DNA from: Pseudobacillus wudalianchiensis
GTDB lineage: Bacteria > Bacillota > Bacilli > Bacillales > Domibacillaceae
DNA length: 64,000 bases
Assembly (NCBI RefSeq): GCF_001685015.1
Contig: NZ_MAYT01000001.1
Span: 804,500 to 868,499 of the forward strand
Direction of reading: 5' to 3'
In this document: piece after piece, positions 43,335 through 53,281 of the stretch
Position numbering within the stretch: position 1 is the stretch's first letter
Layout of the letters: each line of letters begins with the position of its first letter
Program-made: the position numbers and the translations under genes
Notes under the pieces: model-generated
Databases searched by the model: none
What the model was told of the DNA's origin: nothing
The model's input: the letters and a program-made list of their open reading frames with translations, nothing else

Positions 43335-44150
43335 ATGAAAAAGGTAGCGTCACTAGCTTTACTTATTAGCGCGTTCTTTCTTCTTGTATTAGGCGGCTGT
43401 GCATCCGACGGAACTAAAGAAACTAGCACGGCGAAAGAAACAACTGAAAATGATAAAGAAATGAAGCTTGTTAACGAAGGAAAATTAACGTTCGCTATGA
43501 GTGGCCTGCTTAAGCCACTCAACTACAAAGAAAACAATAAATTAGTTGGTTTTGATGTAGAAATTGGCCAAGAAATAGCTAAACGTGCTGGACTTGAGCC
43601 AAATCCGGTAACAAATCCGTGGGAAACCATCTTACAAGGGTTAAAAGGAAAGAAATACGATGCGATTATCGGAAGCATGACCGCTACAGAAGAGCGTGCC
43701 AAACAAGTGGATTTTTCAGACCCGTATTACATTTCCGGTGCTCAAATATTTGTGGCTGAAACAAATGATACGTTGAAAACAAAAGAAGACTTAAAAGGTA
43801 AAAGAATCGGGATTGTGCAAGCTAGCACGTACAAACAAGATGCCGAGAAATATACGAAAGACATAAAGGGTTATCCAAGCGATGTATATGCTTTGCAAGA
43901 TCTTGAGCCAGGACGAGTTGATGCTGTCATTACAGACAAAATCGTCGGCATTAATGCCATGAAAGAAGCAGGACTTAAAATAAAAACTGTAGATGAAATA
44001 CTGAAACAAGAAAATATCGCGGTTGCCGTCAATAAAGACAACCCAGTTCTTTTAAAGAAGATAAATGAAGCGATTGCATCTATGGTGGAAGATGGGACTT
44101 ATGAAGAAATCAGCAATAAGTGGTTCGGAGAAAACCTTTTAGAAAAATAA
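43335..44150 (+). CDS. Amino acid ABC transporter substrate-binding lipoprotein
   Basis: 271 residues. Signal peptide with lipobox LGGC (cysteine 23), Thr/Glu-rich linker, then the family-3 solute-binding domain (GKLTFAMSGLLKPLNY, LVGFDVEIGQEIAKRAGLEP, GSMTATEERAKQVDFSDPYY). It binds a polar amino acid or similar small solute outside the cell. AAGAGGTG precedes the ATG. With the next two genes it forms a complete importer. Confidence 0.92.
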   Translation: MKKVASLALLISAFFLLVLGGCASDGTKETSTAKETTENDKEMKLVNEGKLTFAMSGLLKPLNYKENNKLVGFDVEIGQEIAKRAGLEPNPVTNPWETILQGLKGKKYDAIIGSMTATEERAKQVDFSDPYYISGAQIFVAETNDTLKTKEDLKGKRIGIVQASTYKQDAEKYTKDIKGYPSDVYALQDLEPGRVDAVITDKIVGINAMKEAGLKIKTVDEILKQENIAVAVNKDNPVLLKKINEAIASMVEDGTYEEISNKWFGENLLEK

Positions 44151-44200
44151 AAAGTTTACCCATTTTATTGGAGTAAGTGTGATAAGGAGATGAGGTAATC

Positions 44201-44923
44201 TTGAATTCCATAACTAGTATGATTTCTATTTTTCAAACACATGGATTCGAATTTCTAAAAGCTACGTTGACCACCGTACAACTAACAGCTGTTTCTTTGT
44301 TAATCGCTATGATCATTGGTTTGGTTTTCGCCTTTTTCAAAGTTTCAAATATTTTTGTTCTCGAAAAGCTGGCTGATACGTACATCTTTCTCGTACGAGG
44401 CATGCCTTTAATTGTACAGCTTATGTTTTTGTACTATGGCATATCCAGTGTATTCGTACTTTCAGATTTCACAGCAGGTGCCATCGCTTTAGGTATTCAT
44501 TCTGGCGCCTATATAGCTGAGATATTTCGAGGTGCTATCCAATCTATCGACCGTGGGCAAATGGAAGCAGCTCGCTCCTTAGGGATGCCATACTCTCTTT
44601 CAATGCGTCGTATTATTTTGCCACAGGCCTTTAAAAGAGCGGTTCCATCATTAGGCAATCAATTTATTATCGGATTGAAAGATTCTTCACTTGTAGCCTA
44701 CATCGCTGTAACAGAATTATTCAATCACGCTCTCTCTGCGCAAGCCGAAAACTATATGCCATTTGAGACCTATTTTGTGGTTGGGATTTATTATCTGATT
44801 CTTGTTCTGATCTTTACGTTAATCTTTAACAGGATTGAGGCGAGGTTAGATGTGAGTAAAGGCAGAAAGCGTAGAGGAGGTAAGCGATTTGATCAAGGTA
44901 AAACAGCTGTGCAAAGCGTTTGA
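44201..44923 (+). CDS. Amino acid ABC transporter permease
   Basis: 240 residues, HisM/GlnP-type permease with about five helices. [20 protein letters not shown] at the start, [15 protein letters not shown], and the EAA loop [22 protein letters not shown] followed by [19 protein letters not shown]. The start is TTG at 44201 after GGAGATGAGG. Its 3' end overlaps the ATPase gene by 35 nt, which ties their translation. Confidence 0.92.
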   Translation: MNSITSMISIFQTHGFEFLKATLTTVQLTAVSLLIAMIIGLVFAFFKVSNIFVLEKLADTYIFLVRGMPLIVQLMFLYYGISSVFVLSDFTAGAIALGIHSGAYIAEIFRGAIQSIDRGQMEAARSLGMPYSLSMRRIILPQAFKRAVPSLGNQFIIGLKDSSLVAYIAVTELFNHALSAQAENYMPFETYFVVGIYYLILVLIFTLIFNRIEARLDVSKGRKRRGGKRFDQGKTAVQSV

Positions 44924-45611
44924 CGGGCTGCAAGTCCTAAAGAATATTTCTATGGAAATTAACAAATCCGAAGTCGTCGTTTTGATTGGGGCGAGCGGAT
45001 CAGGAAAAAGTACCTTATTAAGATGCCTTAACTTTCTTGAAATAAAAGACAGCGGCGAAATTGAAATTAGTGGTCAAGTCATTGATACAAAGAAAACGAA
45101 TCTCAATAAAGTGCGTGAAGATATGGGGATGGTGTTTCAACATTTTAATCTATTTCCTCATATGACCGTGCTGGCAAACGTAATTGAAGCGCCTATTCAT
45201 ATAAAAAAGAAAAGCAAGCAGACAGCGATTGATCAGGCGATGGACATTTTACAAAAAGTAGGACTGGCGGATAAAGCTCATCATTATCCTGAACAGTTAT
45301 CTGGAGGACAAAAGCAACGGGTGGCAATCGCCAGGGCACTGGCAATGGAGCCCGCTGTCATGTTATTCGACGAACCTACCTCTGCATTGGATCCTGAGCT
45401 TGTTGGCGAAGTTCTTGAAACAATGAAAAACTTGGCAAGGGAAGGAATGACAATGGTCATTGTTACACACGAAATGGGGTTTGCCCGCGAAGTAGCGGAT
45501 CGGGTAATTATGCTGGCTGATGGCAATATTATCGAGGACGGTCACCCAAGTGTGTTCTTCACTGATCCTAAAGAAGAAAGAACTCGTCGCTTTTTACAAC
45601 AAGTATTATAA
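44889..45611 (+). CDS. Amino acid ABC transporter ATP-binding protein
   Basis: 240 residues, GlnQ/HisP type. Walker [11 protein letters not shown]-loop [10 protein letters not shown], signature [15 protein letters not shown] and Walker [16 protein letters not shown]-loop [11 protein letters not shown]. The TTG start at 44889 follows GAGGAGG. It powers the importer of the two preceding genes. Confidence 0.93.
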   Translation: MIKVKQLCKAFDGLQVLKNISMEINKSEVVVLIGASGSGKSTLLRCLNFLEIKDSGEIEISGQVIDTKKTNLNKVREDMGMVFQHFNLFPHMTVLANVIEAPIHIKKKSKQTAIDQAMDILQKVGLADKAHHYPEQLSGGQKQRVAIARALAMEPAVMLFDEPTSALDPELVGEVLETMKNLAREGMTMVIVTHEMGFAREVADRVIMLADGNIIEDGHPSVFFTDPKEERTRRFLQQVL

Positions 45612-45645
45612 ATAAACGAGCATTTTATAAGGAGAGTGTTAGCCA

Positions 45646-47349
45646 ATGCTACACTGCGGAAAAGATGTTTTAAATTTAACCGATAAATTAGTGCGAATTG
45701 AAAGCGTTGTCAACACCAAAGGAGAAATTGATGTTGCAAATGGCTTGCATCAGCTTATAAGTTCCTTTCCTTACTTTCAAAAGTATCCCAAAAACCTTAT
45801 TAAATCCAGAACAGAGAACGATGAAGTCGAACGTTACAACGTAATGGCGTTTGTAAAAGGTACAAAGGAAAAGAGTAACAAAACTGTTATTTTGATGGGT
45901 CATACTGATACGGTTGGAATGGAGGATTATGGTCATCTAAAAGACAAAGCATGTTTTCCGGATAAGCTTATGGAAGCACTGTCGAATGAAGACCTTCCCG
46001 ATCTCGTTAAAGAGCACCTGAACTCTGGCGAGTGGCACTTTGGCCGAGGTGTTTTAGATATGAAGAGTGGGGTCGCAAGCCATCTCTATCTCTTAAAATA
46101 TTATTCCGATCATCCTGAAGAGTTAGCTGGCAACCTTGTTTTGTTAGCGGAATGCGATGAAGAAGACAGTTCTCATGGTGTGTTGTCCGCTCTTACAGAT
46201 TTAAAGCGTTGGAAAGAAGAGCATACATTTGAGTACTTAGCCCTTATTAATTCTGATTTTGTAGCTCCTCGATTCGAAGGTGATACAAAGCGCTACATTT
46301 ACAAAGGAACCGTTGGAAAGCTGCTTCCGTCTTTTTTTATTACAGGTATAGAGACACATGCCGGTTCTTGCTTTGAAGGATTGGATCCTAACTATATAGC
46401 AGCGGAATTAACGAGACAAATTAGTTACAATCCGGAATTATGCGACCAGTCTTTGGGAGAAACTCCAGTTCCGCCAGTATCTCTGAAACAAACAGATTTA
46501 AAGCCAACTTACACTATACAAACAGCTTTGGCTGCCTATGTATATTATAATTTTTTTATACAATCATGGTCTCCAAAAGACGTATTAGTGAAGCTGAAGG
46601 AACAAGCGGAAACTGCCTTTGATAATGCTTTAAACAATTTAAAAGCAAGACATAAAAGGTACTGTGAAATCAGTGGACATCCTTACAGCGAACTGCCTTG
46701 GAAAACCAGAGTAATCGTTTATGAAGATATGCAGAAGTCGTTGATTAAGGAGCATGGAGAAAAGTTTATTGAACATATGGCTGCCTTTAAGGAAAAACTG
46801 CTGTTAGACAGTACTCTTGATACGCGTATGTTTTCAGCTAGGGTTGTAGAAGAAGAATGGAATTGGATGGCGGATAAAAGTCCGGCTATTATCTTATTTT
46901 ATTCTTCACTCTATTCCCCACGAATAGAGCTGACTGGCAAAAATCAAGCTGAACAAAATTTATTGAACGCACTAGAAGAAGCAATTAAAGTTGTCCAGCC
47001 TCATTATCCTTATCCTATTGTCACAAGAAACTACTTCCCTTATGTATGCGACATGAGCTGCGTGGCGCTAAGCGACGATGAAGAGGGCGTAGGAGCCGCT
47101 AGTGTAAACAATCCAAGCTGGGGCACGAAACATTACGTCAATTACCAAGCTATTCAAGAGATTAATGTTCCTACTATTAACATTGGTCCATACGGATATG
47201 ATGCTCATAACAGATATGAACGCATGGAACTGAAATATTCGACAGAAATGGTACCAAACATTACAAATGAAGTTATTTGCAGGCTGTTAGGAATGGACGG
47301 CAAAGAAATTAGTCAAACTTTATCTGAATCGACAATTACAAAAAGTTAA
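45646..47349 (+). CDS. rocB: RocB-like M20 family peptidase/deacylase
   Basis: 567 residues; B. subtilis RocB has 566. Metal and catalytic residues of the M20 fold are seen in LMGHTDTVGMEDYG, GRGVLDMKSGVASHL and LLAECDEEDSSHGV. The RocB-specific KRYIYKGTVGKLLPSFFI and a large C-terminal half follow. RocB belongs to the arginine/ornithine catabolic set, but its reaction is not established. Here it lies behind an amino acid importer under a sigma-54 operon, as roc genes do in B. subtilis. It may release an amino acid from an N-acyl or peptide precursor. AGGAGAG precedes the ATG. Confidence 0.85.
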   Translation: MLHCGKDVLNLTDKLVRIESVVNTKGEIDVANGLHQLISSFPYFQKYPKNLIKSRTENDEVERYNVMAFVKGTKEKSNKTVILMGHTDTVGMEDYGHLKDKACFPDKLMEALSNEDLPDLVKEHLNSGEWHFGRGVLDMKSGVASHLYLLKYYSDHPEELAGNLVLLAECDEEDSSHGVLSALTDLKRWKEEHTFEYLALINSDFVAPRFEGDTKRYIYKGTVGKLLPSFFITGIETHAGSCFEGLDPNYIAAELTRQISYNPELCDQSLGETPVPPVSLKQTDLKPTYTIQTALAAYVYYNFFIQSWSPKDVLVKLKEQAETAFDNALNNLKARHKRYCEISGHPYSELPWKTRVIVYEDMQKSLIKEHGEKFIEHMAAFKEKLLLDSTLDTRMFSARVVEEEWNWMADKSPAIILFYSSLYSPRIELTGKNQAEQNLLNALEEAIKVVQPHYPYPIVTRNYFPYVCDMSCVALSDDEEGVGAASVNNPSWGTKHYVNYQAIQEINVPTINIGPYGYDAHNRYERMELKYSTEMVPNITNEVICRLLGMDGKEISQTLSESTITKS

Positions 47350-47418
47350 GCAAGTAACGTTAAAATTAGCGGAAAATTCAGAAATAAATAGAGTTATTAT
47401 AGAGAAAGAGGGGAGTTT

Positions 47419-48906
47419 ATGAGTAATTTAGAAGTTAAACCAACCATTGAAGAGCATGCTGCCTCTCCAGCTGGAAAGCTGGAGAGGGGATTACGTTCCC
47501 GTCATATATCCATGATCGCGATTGGCGGGGCGATCGGTACAGGCTTATTTGTTGCCAGCGGGGCAACAATAAGTCAGGCAGGCCCAGGAGGAGCGTTTAT
47601 TGCTTATCTCGCTATCGGCTGCATGGTCTATTTTTTAATGACAAGTCTTGGAGAAATGGCCACCTACTTACCTGTTTCGGGATCGTTTGAAACGTATGGT
47701 ACTCGCTTTGTCGATCCCGCCTTCGGGTTCACTCTTGGATGGAACTATTGGCTGAGTTGGGCCACTACCATTCCTGCAGAATTGGCCGCTGGCGCATTAG
47801 TTATGAAATATTGGCTGCCGGGATCTTCCGATCTTTTATGGGGTGGCATTTTCTTAACTCTAATATTTCTTTTGAATGTACTTTCCGTTAAAGGATACGG
47901 CGAAGCGGAGTTTTGGTTTGCCGGAATCAAAGTTATCACAATCGCTGTCTTTTTAATTGTCGGGGTTGCTATAATTTTTGGTATATTTACTGGTCCTGCA
48001 GTAGGTTTTGAGAATTTCACGAAGGGTGAAGCCCCCTTCAAAGGCGGTTTTTTAGCGATTATAGGAATTTTCATGATAGCCGGATTTTCATTTCAGGGGA
48101 CAGAAATGGTCGGCATTGCTTCAGGTGAGAGCGAAAATCCTGAAAAGAATGTCCCACGTGCGATTCGCACTGTTTTCTGGAGAGTATTGATTTTTTATGT
48201 GTTCTCTATACTTGTTATTGGGCTTATTATTCCTTATACAGATCCGAGCCTTCTCAAATCAGATGTTGACAATATTATGATAAGTCCATTCACACTAGTG
48301 TTTCAAAAAGCTGGACTGGCTTTCGCTGCTTCATTAATGAATGCCGTTATTTTAACATCTGTTCTATCGGCTGGGAACTCTGCTACTTATGCTTCAACAC
48401 GTATGCTCTGGGCTCTTGCGCAGTCCGGCAAAGCTCCTAAGTTGCTTCGTAAAATAAATTCAAAAGGGGTACCTATCTATGCTCTCTATGCCAACATCCT
48501 TTTTGGATTAATAGTATTTCTATCTTCGTTTGTGGGTGATGGAGTAGTATATTTGTGGCTTCTTAACATGACAGGGCTAACCGGCTTCCTGACTTGGGTC
48601 GGTATTGCGATCTGTCACTATAGATTCCGTAAAGCTTACGTAGCACAAGGCAGGGACCTTAATGAATTAAAGTTTAAAGCAAAATGGTATCCGTTTGGAC
48701 CTTTATTAACTTTAGTATTATGTACGATTGTTATTATAGGCCAAGGAAGCGATATTATTTCGGGAGACACTATTAACTGGTATGGTCTGCTTGTTTCATA
48801 TATTAGTTTACCGGTCTTCATTATCCTTTGGTTAGGCTATAAGATAATTAAAAAGACGAAAGTCGTGCCATTAAAAGAGTGTGACTTTAACAGGGATAAT
48901 GTATAA
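47419..48906 (+). CDS. Amino acid permease (APC family, LysP/RocE type)
   Basis: 495 residues, about twelve helices. LERGLRSRHISMIAIGGAIG followed by GTGLFVASG is the APC amino acid transporter signature; FETYGTRFVDPAFGFTLGWN and SGESENPEKNVPRAIRTVFW follow. It imports an amino acid by proton symport. The closest types are lysine, arginine and GABA permeases. AAAGAGGGGAG precedes the ATG. It ends the sigma-54 gene group and a terminator follows. Confidence 0.9.
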   Translation: MSNLEVKPTIEEHAASPAGKLERGLRSRHISMIAIGGAIGTGLFVASGATISQAGPGGAFIAYLAIGCMVYFLMTSLGEMATYLPVSGSFETYGTRFVDPAFGFTLGWNYWLSWATTIPAELAAGALVMKYWLPGSSDLLWGGIFLTLIFLLNVLSVKGYGEAEFWFAGIKVITIAVFLIVGVAIIFGIFTGPAVGFENFTKGEAPFKGGFLAIIGIFMIAGFSFQGTEMVGIASGESENPEKNVPRAIRTVFWRVLIFYVFSILVIGLIIPYTDPSLLKSDVDNIMISPFTLVFQKAGLAFAASLMNAVILTSVLSAGNSATYASTRMLWALAQSGKAPKLLRKINSKGVPIYALYANILFGLIVFLSSFVGDGVVYLWLLNMTGLTGFLTWVGIAICHYRFRKAYVAQGRDLNELKFKAKWYPFGPLLTLVLCTIVIIGQGSDIISGDTINWYGLLVSYISLPVFIILWLGYKIIKKTKVVPLKECDFNRDNV

Positions 48907-48946
48907 ATCCATCACCATACACTTGTTCCTATGAAACCGAATCATG

Positions 48947-48979
48947 AACCTGAAGGCTGCAGGTCTTCAGGTTTTCTTT
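48947..48979 (+). terminator. Terminator after the amino acid permease gene
   Basis: AACCTGAAG (48947-48955) pairs with CTTCAGGTT (48965-48973), followed by TTCTTT. Confidence 0.75.
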
Positions 48980-49058
48980 AATTTCTACTAGCAAATATCA
49001 CCAATAAAGGAGTTAGCTCAAACGAAGCCATAAAAGTTATAGTTTGAAAGTAGATACA

Positions 49059-49087
49059 TTACGTCACTTCCAATGTAAGTGACGTAA
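49059..49087 (+). promoter_or_regulatory. 11-bp inverted repeat upstream of the EamA gene
   Basis: TTACGTCACTT (49059-49069) and AAGTGACGTAA (49077-49087) are perfect inverted arms with a 7-bp centre, 35 bases before the start codon. No T run follows, so an operator is more likely than a terminator. The regulator is unknown. Confidence 0.6.
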
Positions 49088-49121
49088 CAGAATAATAGAC
49101 AGAACTTTGGAGTTGACCAAC

Positions 49122-50108
49122 ATGCAATCAATAAAGCGCAATACGCGCTTTCTCACAAATAAATATTGGGTAATATTTATCGCGGTTTTTTGCTCAATCT
49201 TATGGGGCAGTGCTTTTCCTGTTCTGAAATTCAGTTATGAAGAGCTGGGTATGGCAGAAGATGACTTGTCAGCGAAGATCGTATTTGCGGGAATGCGTTT
49301 TATGATGGCATCCCTCCTATTGCTAGTTATTATGTTCTTAGTAGACAAACGCTCTCTAAAACTAAGCTGGCAGCAACTGCCGGCTATTATTGGGTTAGGA
49401 ATATTGTCAACTAGCTTGCAGTATTTCTTTTTCTATAATGGTTTGGCCCATACTTCAGGAATGAAAGCATCTATTTTAAACTCCAGTGAAACTTTTTTTG
49501 TTGTTTTTCTGGCTCATTTTATTTACTCAGATGATCGTCTGGATTGGCGTAAATTTTGTGGTTTAATGACCGGCTTCGGAGGAATTGTACTGGCAAACTG
49601 GGGCCAGGACGCTTCGCTAAATTTCTCTTTTGGAGGAGAAGGGTTTATGTTGCTTTCCGGTTTGGCAGGGGCCTTAGGAACATTTTTATCCAAACGGTTA
49701 TCTGCCAGTATTCATCCATTCGCTTTGACCGGTTGGCAAATGTTTGCAGGGGCGTTTTTTATGCTGCTGATCGGAATGCCCGGTCTTGAAGCTCATGCGA
49801 TAAGCTTTACATTAAAGGGCTGGTGGCTTTTCATCTATACAGTCATTTTATCGGCAGCGGCCTTTGCCTTGTGGACAGCCTTGTTAAAATACAATAAGGC
49901 TGGAGAAGTTTCTCTCTATAAATTTGTCGTGCCTGTTGCTGGGACAGCCTTATCGGCGGTGTTTATTCCAGGTGAACATTTAACGATGAATACTTTTGTA
50001 GCACTTGTACTTGTAGCAGCGGGTATAGCTGTTGTCAATCGAAATAAAACTAGTGGTTGGCAGCTCTTTAAAAAGAAAAGTCAAGCCTATCAACAAATAT
50101 ATAAGTAA
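49122..50108 (+). CDS. EamA/DMT family transporter
   Basis: 328 residues, ten helices from two EamA repeats (ILWGSAFPVLKFSYEELG near the start, and the second repeat from about residue 180). The family exports amino acids or other metabolites. The ATG at 49122 follows GGAG at 9 nt; an upstream TTG at 49107 overlaps that site. It stands alone with a palindrome upstream and a terminator downstream. The substrate is unknown. Confidence 0.88.
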   Translation: MQSIKRNTRFLTNKYWVIFIAVFCSILWGSAFPVLKFSYEELGMAEDDLSAKIVFAGMRFMMASLLLLVIMFLVDKRSLKLSWQQLPAIIGLGILSTSLQYFFFYNGLAHTSGMKASILNSSETFFVVFLAHFIYSDDRLDWRKFCGLMTGFGGIVLANWGQDASLNFSFGGEGFMLLSGLAGALGTFLSKRLSASIHPFALTGWQMFAGAFFMLLIGMPGLEAHAISFTLKGWWLFIYTVILSAAAFALWTALLKYNKAGEVSLYKFVVPVAGTALSAVFIPGEHLTMNTFVALVLVAAGIAVVNRNKTSGWQLFKKKSQAYQQIYK

Positions 50109-50140
50109 AGAAGCAGGTTTTCTTGAGAAACTTGACAGTA

Positions 50141-50175
50141 AAAAGAACCGATGTTATGTCGGTTCTTTTGTTTTT
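50141..50175 (+). terminator. Terminator after the EamA gene
   Basis: AAAAGAACCGA (50141-50151) pairs perfectly with TCGGTTCTTTT (50159-50169), followed by more T residues. Confidence 0.8.
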
Positions 50176-50452
50176 ACAATGACTTTGGCTATTCCTTCAA
50201 TTGTTCAAAACTCTTTTCTTGAAATGTTTCCAGAATTACTCACACTTAACATTACTAGTTTAGAGGGATATCTGGACTAGAATTATGAAAAATACCTTTT
50301 ATTATTTCATTTGTGAAAAGCTAAGGACAAGGGTTTACCTAATTCCAAATGAAATGCTGCTGTTAAATCTAAAAACCATTGCCTTTAACGCTGTCATGAA
50401 GCGGGGACTAGATGAAAATATGGATTGAAAAGATTTTTTGCTTAATTTCTTC
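50176..50452. other. Intergenic stretch ahead of cadCA
   Basis: About 280 bases with no recognised gene; an 82-codon frame that crosses it starts inside the EamA gene and lacks a ribosome binding site. Confidence 0.5.
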
Positions 50453-50510
50453 ATTCAAATTAACATTTGAATAAGAAGAGAGTATACTATATTCAAATAT
50501 ATATTTGAAT
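50453..50510 (+). promoter_or_regulatory. cadCA promoter with two CadC-type palindromes
   Basis: TTAACA (50460-50465), 17-bp spacer and TATACT (50483-50488) form the promoter. ATTCAAAT-TAAC-ATTTGAAT (50453-50472) covers the -35 box. ATTCAAATATATATTTGAAT (50491-50510) is a perfect 20-bp palindrome at the start site. Both share the ATTCAAA/TTTGAAT arms known for CadC operators. Confidence 0.8.
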
Positions 50511-50527
50511 GAAGGGGTTGAAGCTTG

Positions 50528-50896
50528 ATGAGCAAAAAAGATACGTGTGAGACGTATTGCTATAACGAAGAAAAAGTAAGTCGAATACAAGGAGAATTAC
50601 GAAAAGAGAATATTTCACGAGTGGCTCAATTGTTTAAAGTGCTCGCAGATGAAAACAGAGCGAAAATTGCTTATTCTCTTTGCCAAGAGAAGGAATTGTG
50701 TGTATGTGATATTGCGAATATTATTGGTTCTTCTGTGGCAACAGCGTCTCATCATTTGCGGACTCTTCATAAACAAGAAGTTGTAAAGTATCGTAAGGAA
50801 GGGAAGTTGGCCTTTTATTCACTACATGATGAACAAGTTCGGCAGTTGATGTTCGTTACGCTGGCACATAAGAAAGAAGTGATAGTTAATGAATAA
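50528..50896 (+). CDS. cadC: Cadmium/lead/zinc-responsive repressor CadC (ArsR family)
   Basis: 122 residues. The CadC metal site C7, C11, C58 and C60 is complete (DTCETYC and ELCVCD), and the winged helix reads [23 protein letters not shown]. It leaves the DNA when it binds Cd, Pb or Zn and so turns on cadA. ATG at 50528 or the TTG just before it may be used; AAGGGG is upstream. It overlaps cadA by 8 nt. Length and residues are those of the staphylococcal protein. Confidence 0.95.
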   Translation: MSKKDTCETYCYNEEKVSRIQGELRKENISRVAQLFKVLADENRAKIAYSLCQEKELCVCDIANIIGSSVATASHHLRTLHKQEVVKYRKEGKLAFYSLHDEQVRQLMFVTLAHKKEVIVNE

Positions 50897-53003
50897 CCCT
50901 CAAGAGATGAAAACCTACCGCATTCAAGGGCTTACTTGCGCAAACTGCGCACGTACCTTTGAAAATAACGTAAAAGATCTGCCCGGGGTAGAGCAGGCAA
51001 AAGTAAACTTTGGGGCATCTAAAATTTACGTTCAAGGAAGCACCACCATTGAACAATTAGAAAAAGCAGGGGCGTTTGAAAACTTAAAGATTCGAAATGA
51101 AAAAGAACAAAAGATTGAACAGGAACCTTTTTGGAAGCAAAAGCAAACCATTAAAGTGTATATTTCAGCGCTAGTGCTTGTTGTGAGCTGGTTTTTAGGA
51201 GAGCAATATGGAGAAGGGCATATTTTATCGACCACTGGTTATGCGGCAGCTATTGTAATTGGCGGCTATTCATTATTTATCAGGGGATTAAAAAATCTAA
51301 TCCAATTGAAATTTGATATGCATACGCTGATGACGATTGCGATTTTAGGAGCTGCAGCAATTGGTGAGTGGGGTGAAGGAGCAACAGTCGTCATTTTATT
51401 TGCGATTAGTGAGGCTTTAGAACGTTATTCAATGGATAAGGCCCGTCAATCGATTGAATCCTTAATGGATATTGCTCCGAAAGAAGCATTAATCCGGCGA
51501 GGACAGGAAGAGATCGTGGTCCACGTAGAGGACATTCAAATCGGTGACATTATGATTGTAAAGCCGGGCCAAAAGCTTGCAATGGATGGAACCGTAATCA
51601 AAGGGACATCCACTTTAAATCAAGCCGCGATTACAGGAGAAAGCGTTCCTGTTGTAAAAACGATAGACGATGAAGTGTTTGCCGGAACATTAAACGAGGA
51701 AGGCTTATTAGAAGTCAGAGTGACAAAACATGCGGCAGACACAACCTTATCAAAAATTATTCATTTAGTCGAAGAAGCACAAGCGGAACGAGCCCCTGCC
51801 CAAGCTTTTGTTGATAAGTTTGCGAAATACTATACACCTGTCATCATTTTACTCGCATTATTCATCGCTGTAGTACCACCATTATTCGGCGGAGCTTGGG
51901 GTGAATGGATTTATCAGGGATTAGCTGTGCTAGTAGTCGGCTGCCCTTGTGCATTAGTCGTTTCCACGCCGGTGGCTGTAGTGACGGCAATAGGAAATGC
52001 CGCGAAAAATGGAGTTTTAATTAAAGGCGGTATTTATTTAGAAGAGGCAGGACACTTAAAGGTGATTGCTTTTGATAAAACAGGAACGTTAACAAAAGGC
52101 GTTCCAGCTGTAACAGACATTATTGTACATGAAACAACAGAAAAGGAAGTTCTGGCGATCACAGCTGCCATCGAAAAAGGGTCACTTCATCCACTTGCCT
52201 CAGCTATCACTAGAAAAGCAGAAGAAATGGGAGTAGACTTTAATAATATTGTGGTGAAAGACTTTCAATCCTTTACCGGCAAGGGAGTCAAAGCAAATGT
52301 GAATAGCACCTTTTATTATGTAGGCAGCCCGAGCCTTTTTGAAGAATTACATGGGCTTATGGAAAGTGCTATTAAGCAAAACATTATCGAGCTGCAGGCA
52401 CAAGGAAAAACGGTCATAGTAGTAGGAACGGAAAAAGAAATTCTTTCCTTCATAGCGGTAGCGGATGAAATGAGGGAATCTGTCACCGAGGTTATTCGAA
52501 AAATCAATCAAGCTGGTATTGATCAAACAGTTATGCTGACAGGAGACAATCAACGTACGGCGGAGGCACTTGGAAAAGAAGCAGGCATTTCGGTTATCAA
52601 GGCTGAGTTACTCCCTGAAGATAAACTAAATGTCATAAAAGAGCTTCGTGAAAAGTATCGAAATGTTGCCATGGTAGGGGATGGAGTAAATGATGCACCG
52701 GCGCTTGCTGCTTCAACGGTAGGCATCGCAATGGGCGGCGCCGGCACGGATACAGCGTTAGAGACCGCTGATATTGCACTAATGTCCGATGACTTGAGCA
52801 AGCTGCCATACACGATCCAGCTTAGCCGAAAGACGTTGTCCATTATTAAACAAAATATTACCTTCTCTTTAGGGATAAAATTAGTGGCATTGCTTTTAGT
52901 AGTGCCTGGATGGTTAACGTTGTGGATTGCCATATTCGCTGATATGGGAGCAACATTGCTCGTTACGCTCAACAGTTTAAGGCTGTTGAAGGTAAAAGAA
53001 TAA
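50889..53003 (+). CDS. cadA: Cadmium-translocating P-type ATPase CadA
   Basis: 704 residues, P1B-type ATPase. The N-terminal heavy-metal domain has C17-x-x-C20 in GLTCANC. The membrane motif is CPC at 352-354 ([12 protein letters not shown]), the phosphorylated aspartate is D396 in DKTGT, the HP motif is in GSLHPLAS, and the hinge is [12 protein letters not shown]. It exports Cd, Zn or Pb with ATP. Start and cadC stop overlap, so the two genes are one operon. Confidence 0.95.
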   Translation: MNNPQEMKTYRIQGLTCANCARTFENNVKDLPGVEQAKVNFGASKIYVQGSTTIEQLEKAGAFENLKIRNEKEQKIEQEPFWKQKQTIKVYISALVLVVSWFLGEQYGEGHILSTTGYAAAIVIGGYSLFIRGLKNLIQLKFDMHTLMTIAILGAAAIGEWGEGATVVILFAISEALERYSMDKARQSIESLMDIAPKEALIRRGQEEIVVHVEDIQIGDIMIVKPGQKLAMDGTVIKGTSTLNQAAITGESVPVVKTIDDEVFAGTLNEEGLLEVRVTKHAADTTLSKIIHLVEEAQAERAPAQAFVDKFAKYYTPVIILLALFIAVVPPLFGGAWGEWIYQGLAVLVVGCPCALVVSTPVAVVTAIGNAAKNGVLIKGGIYLEEAGHLKVIAFDKTGTLTKGVPAVTDIIVHETTEKEVLAITAAIEKGSLHPLASAITRKAEEMGVDFNNIVVKDFQSFTGKGVKANVNSTFYYVGSPSLFEELHGLMESAIKQNIIELQAQGKTVIVVGTEKEILSFIAVADEMRESVTEVIRKINQAGIDQTVMLTGDNQRTAEALGKEAGISVIKAELLPEDKLNVIKELREKYRNVAMVGDGVNDAPALAASTVGIAMGGAGTDTALETADIALMSDDLSKLPYTIQLSRKTLSIIKQNITFSLGIKLVALLLVVPGWLTLWIAIFADMGATLLVTLNSLRLLKVKE

Positions 53004-53016
53004 AATTTTGTTTACT

Positions 53017-53067
53017 ATAAAGGCGTGTTTTGATTCATCGTTGTCAAAACACACCTTTATTTTCTTT
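53017..53067 (+). terminator. Terminator after cadA
   Basis: A 15-bp stem with one mismatch (53019-53033 with 53044-53058, core GTGTTTTGA/TCAAAACAC) is followed by TATTTTCTTT. Confidence 0.8.
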
Positions 53068-53281
53068 GTTCGAGCAGCAGTCGTCATTCATAGTCCTGAC
53101 TTTCCTAAATAGTTCTAAAGATAGTCGAATAAAAATATATTCAGAAAAATTTGAATATCAATACTTATCTCTTCTATCAGCTCTTTAGTCTTTTCTATTC
53201 ATTTTCTAATAAAGGAAAGGAAATGGGTAAATACTAGCGAATTCCTTCCATGGATTTACATAAAACAATGGGGGGATAAGA

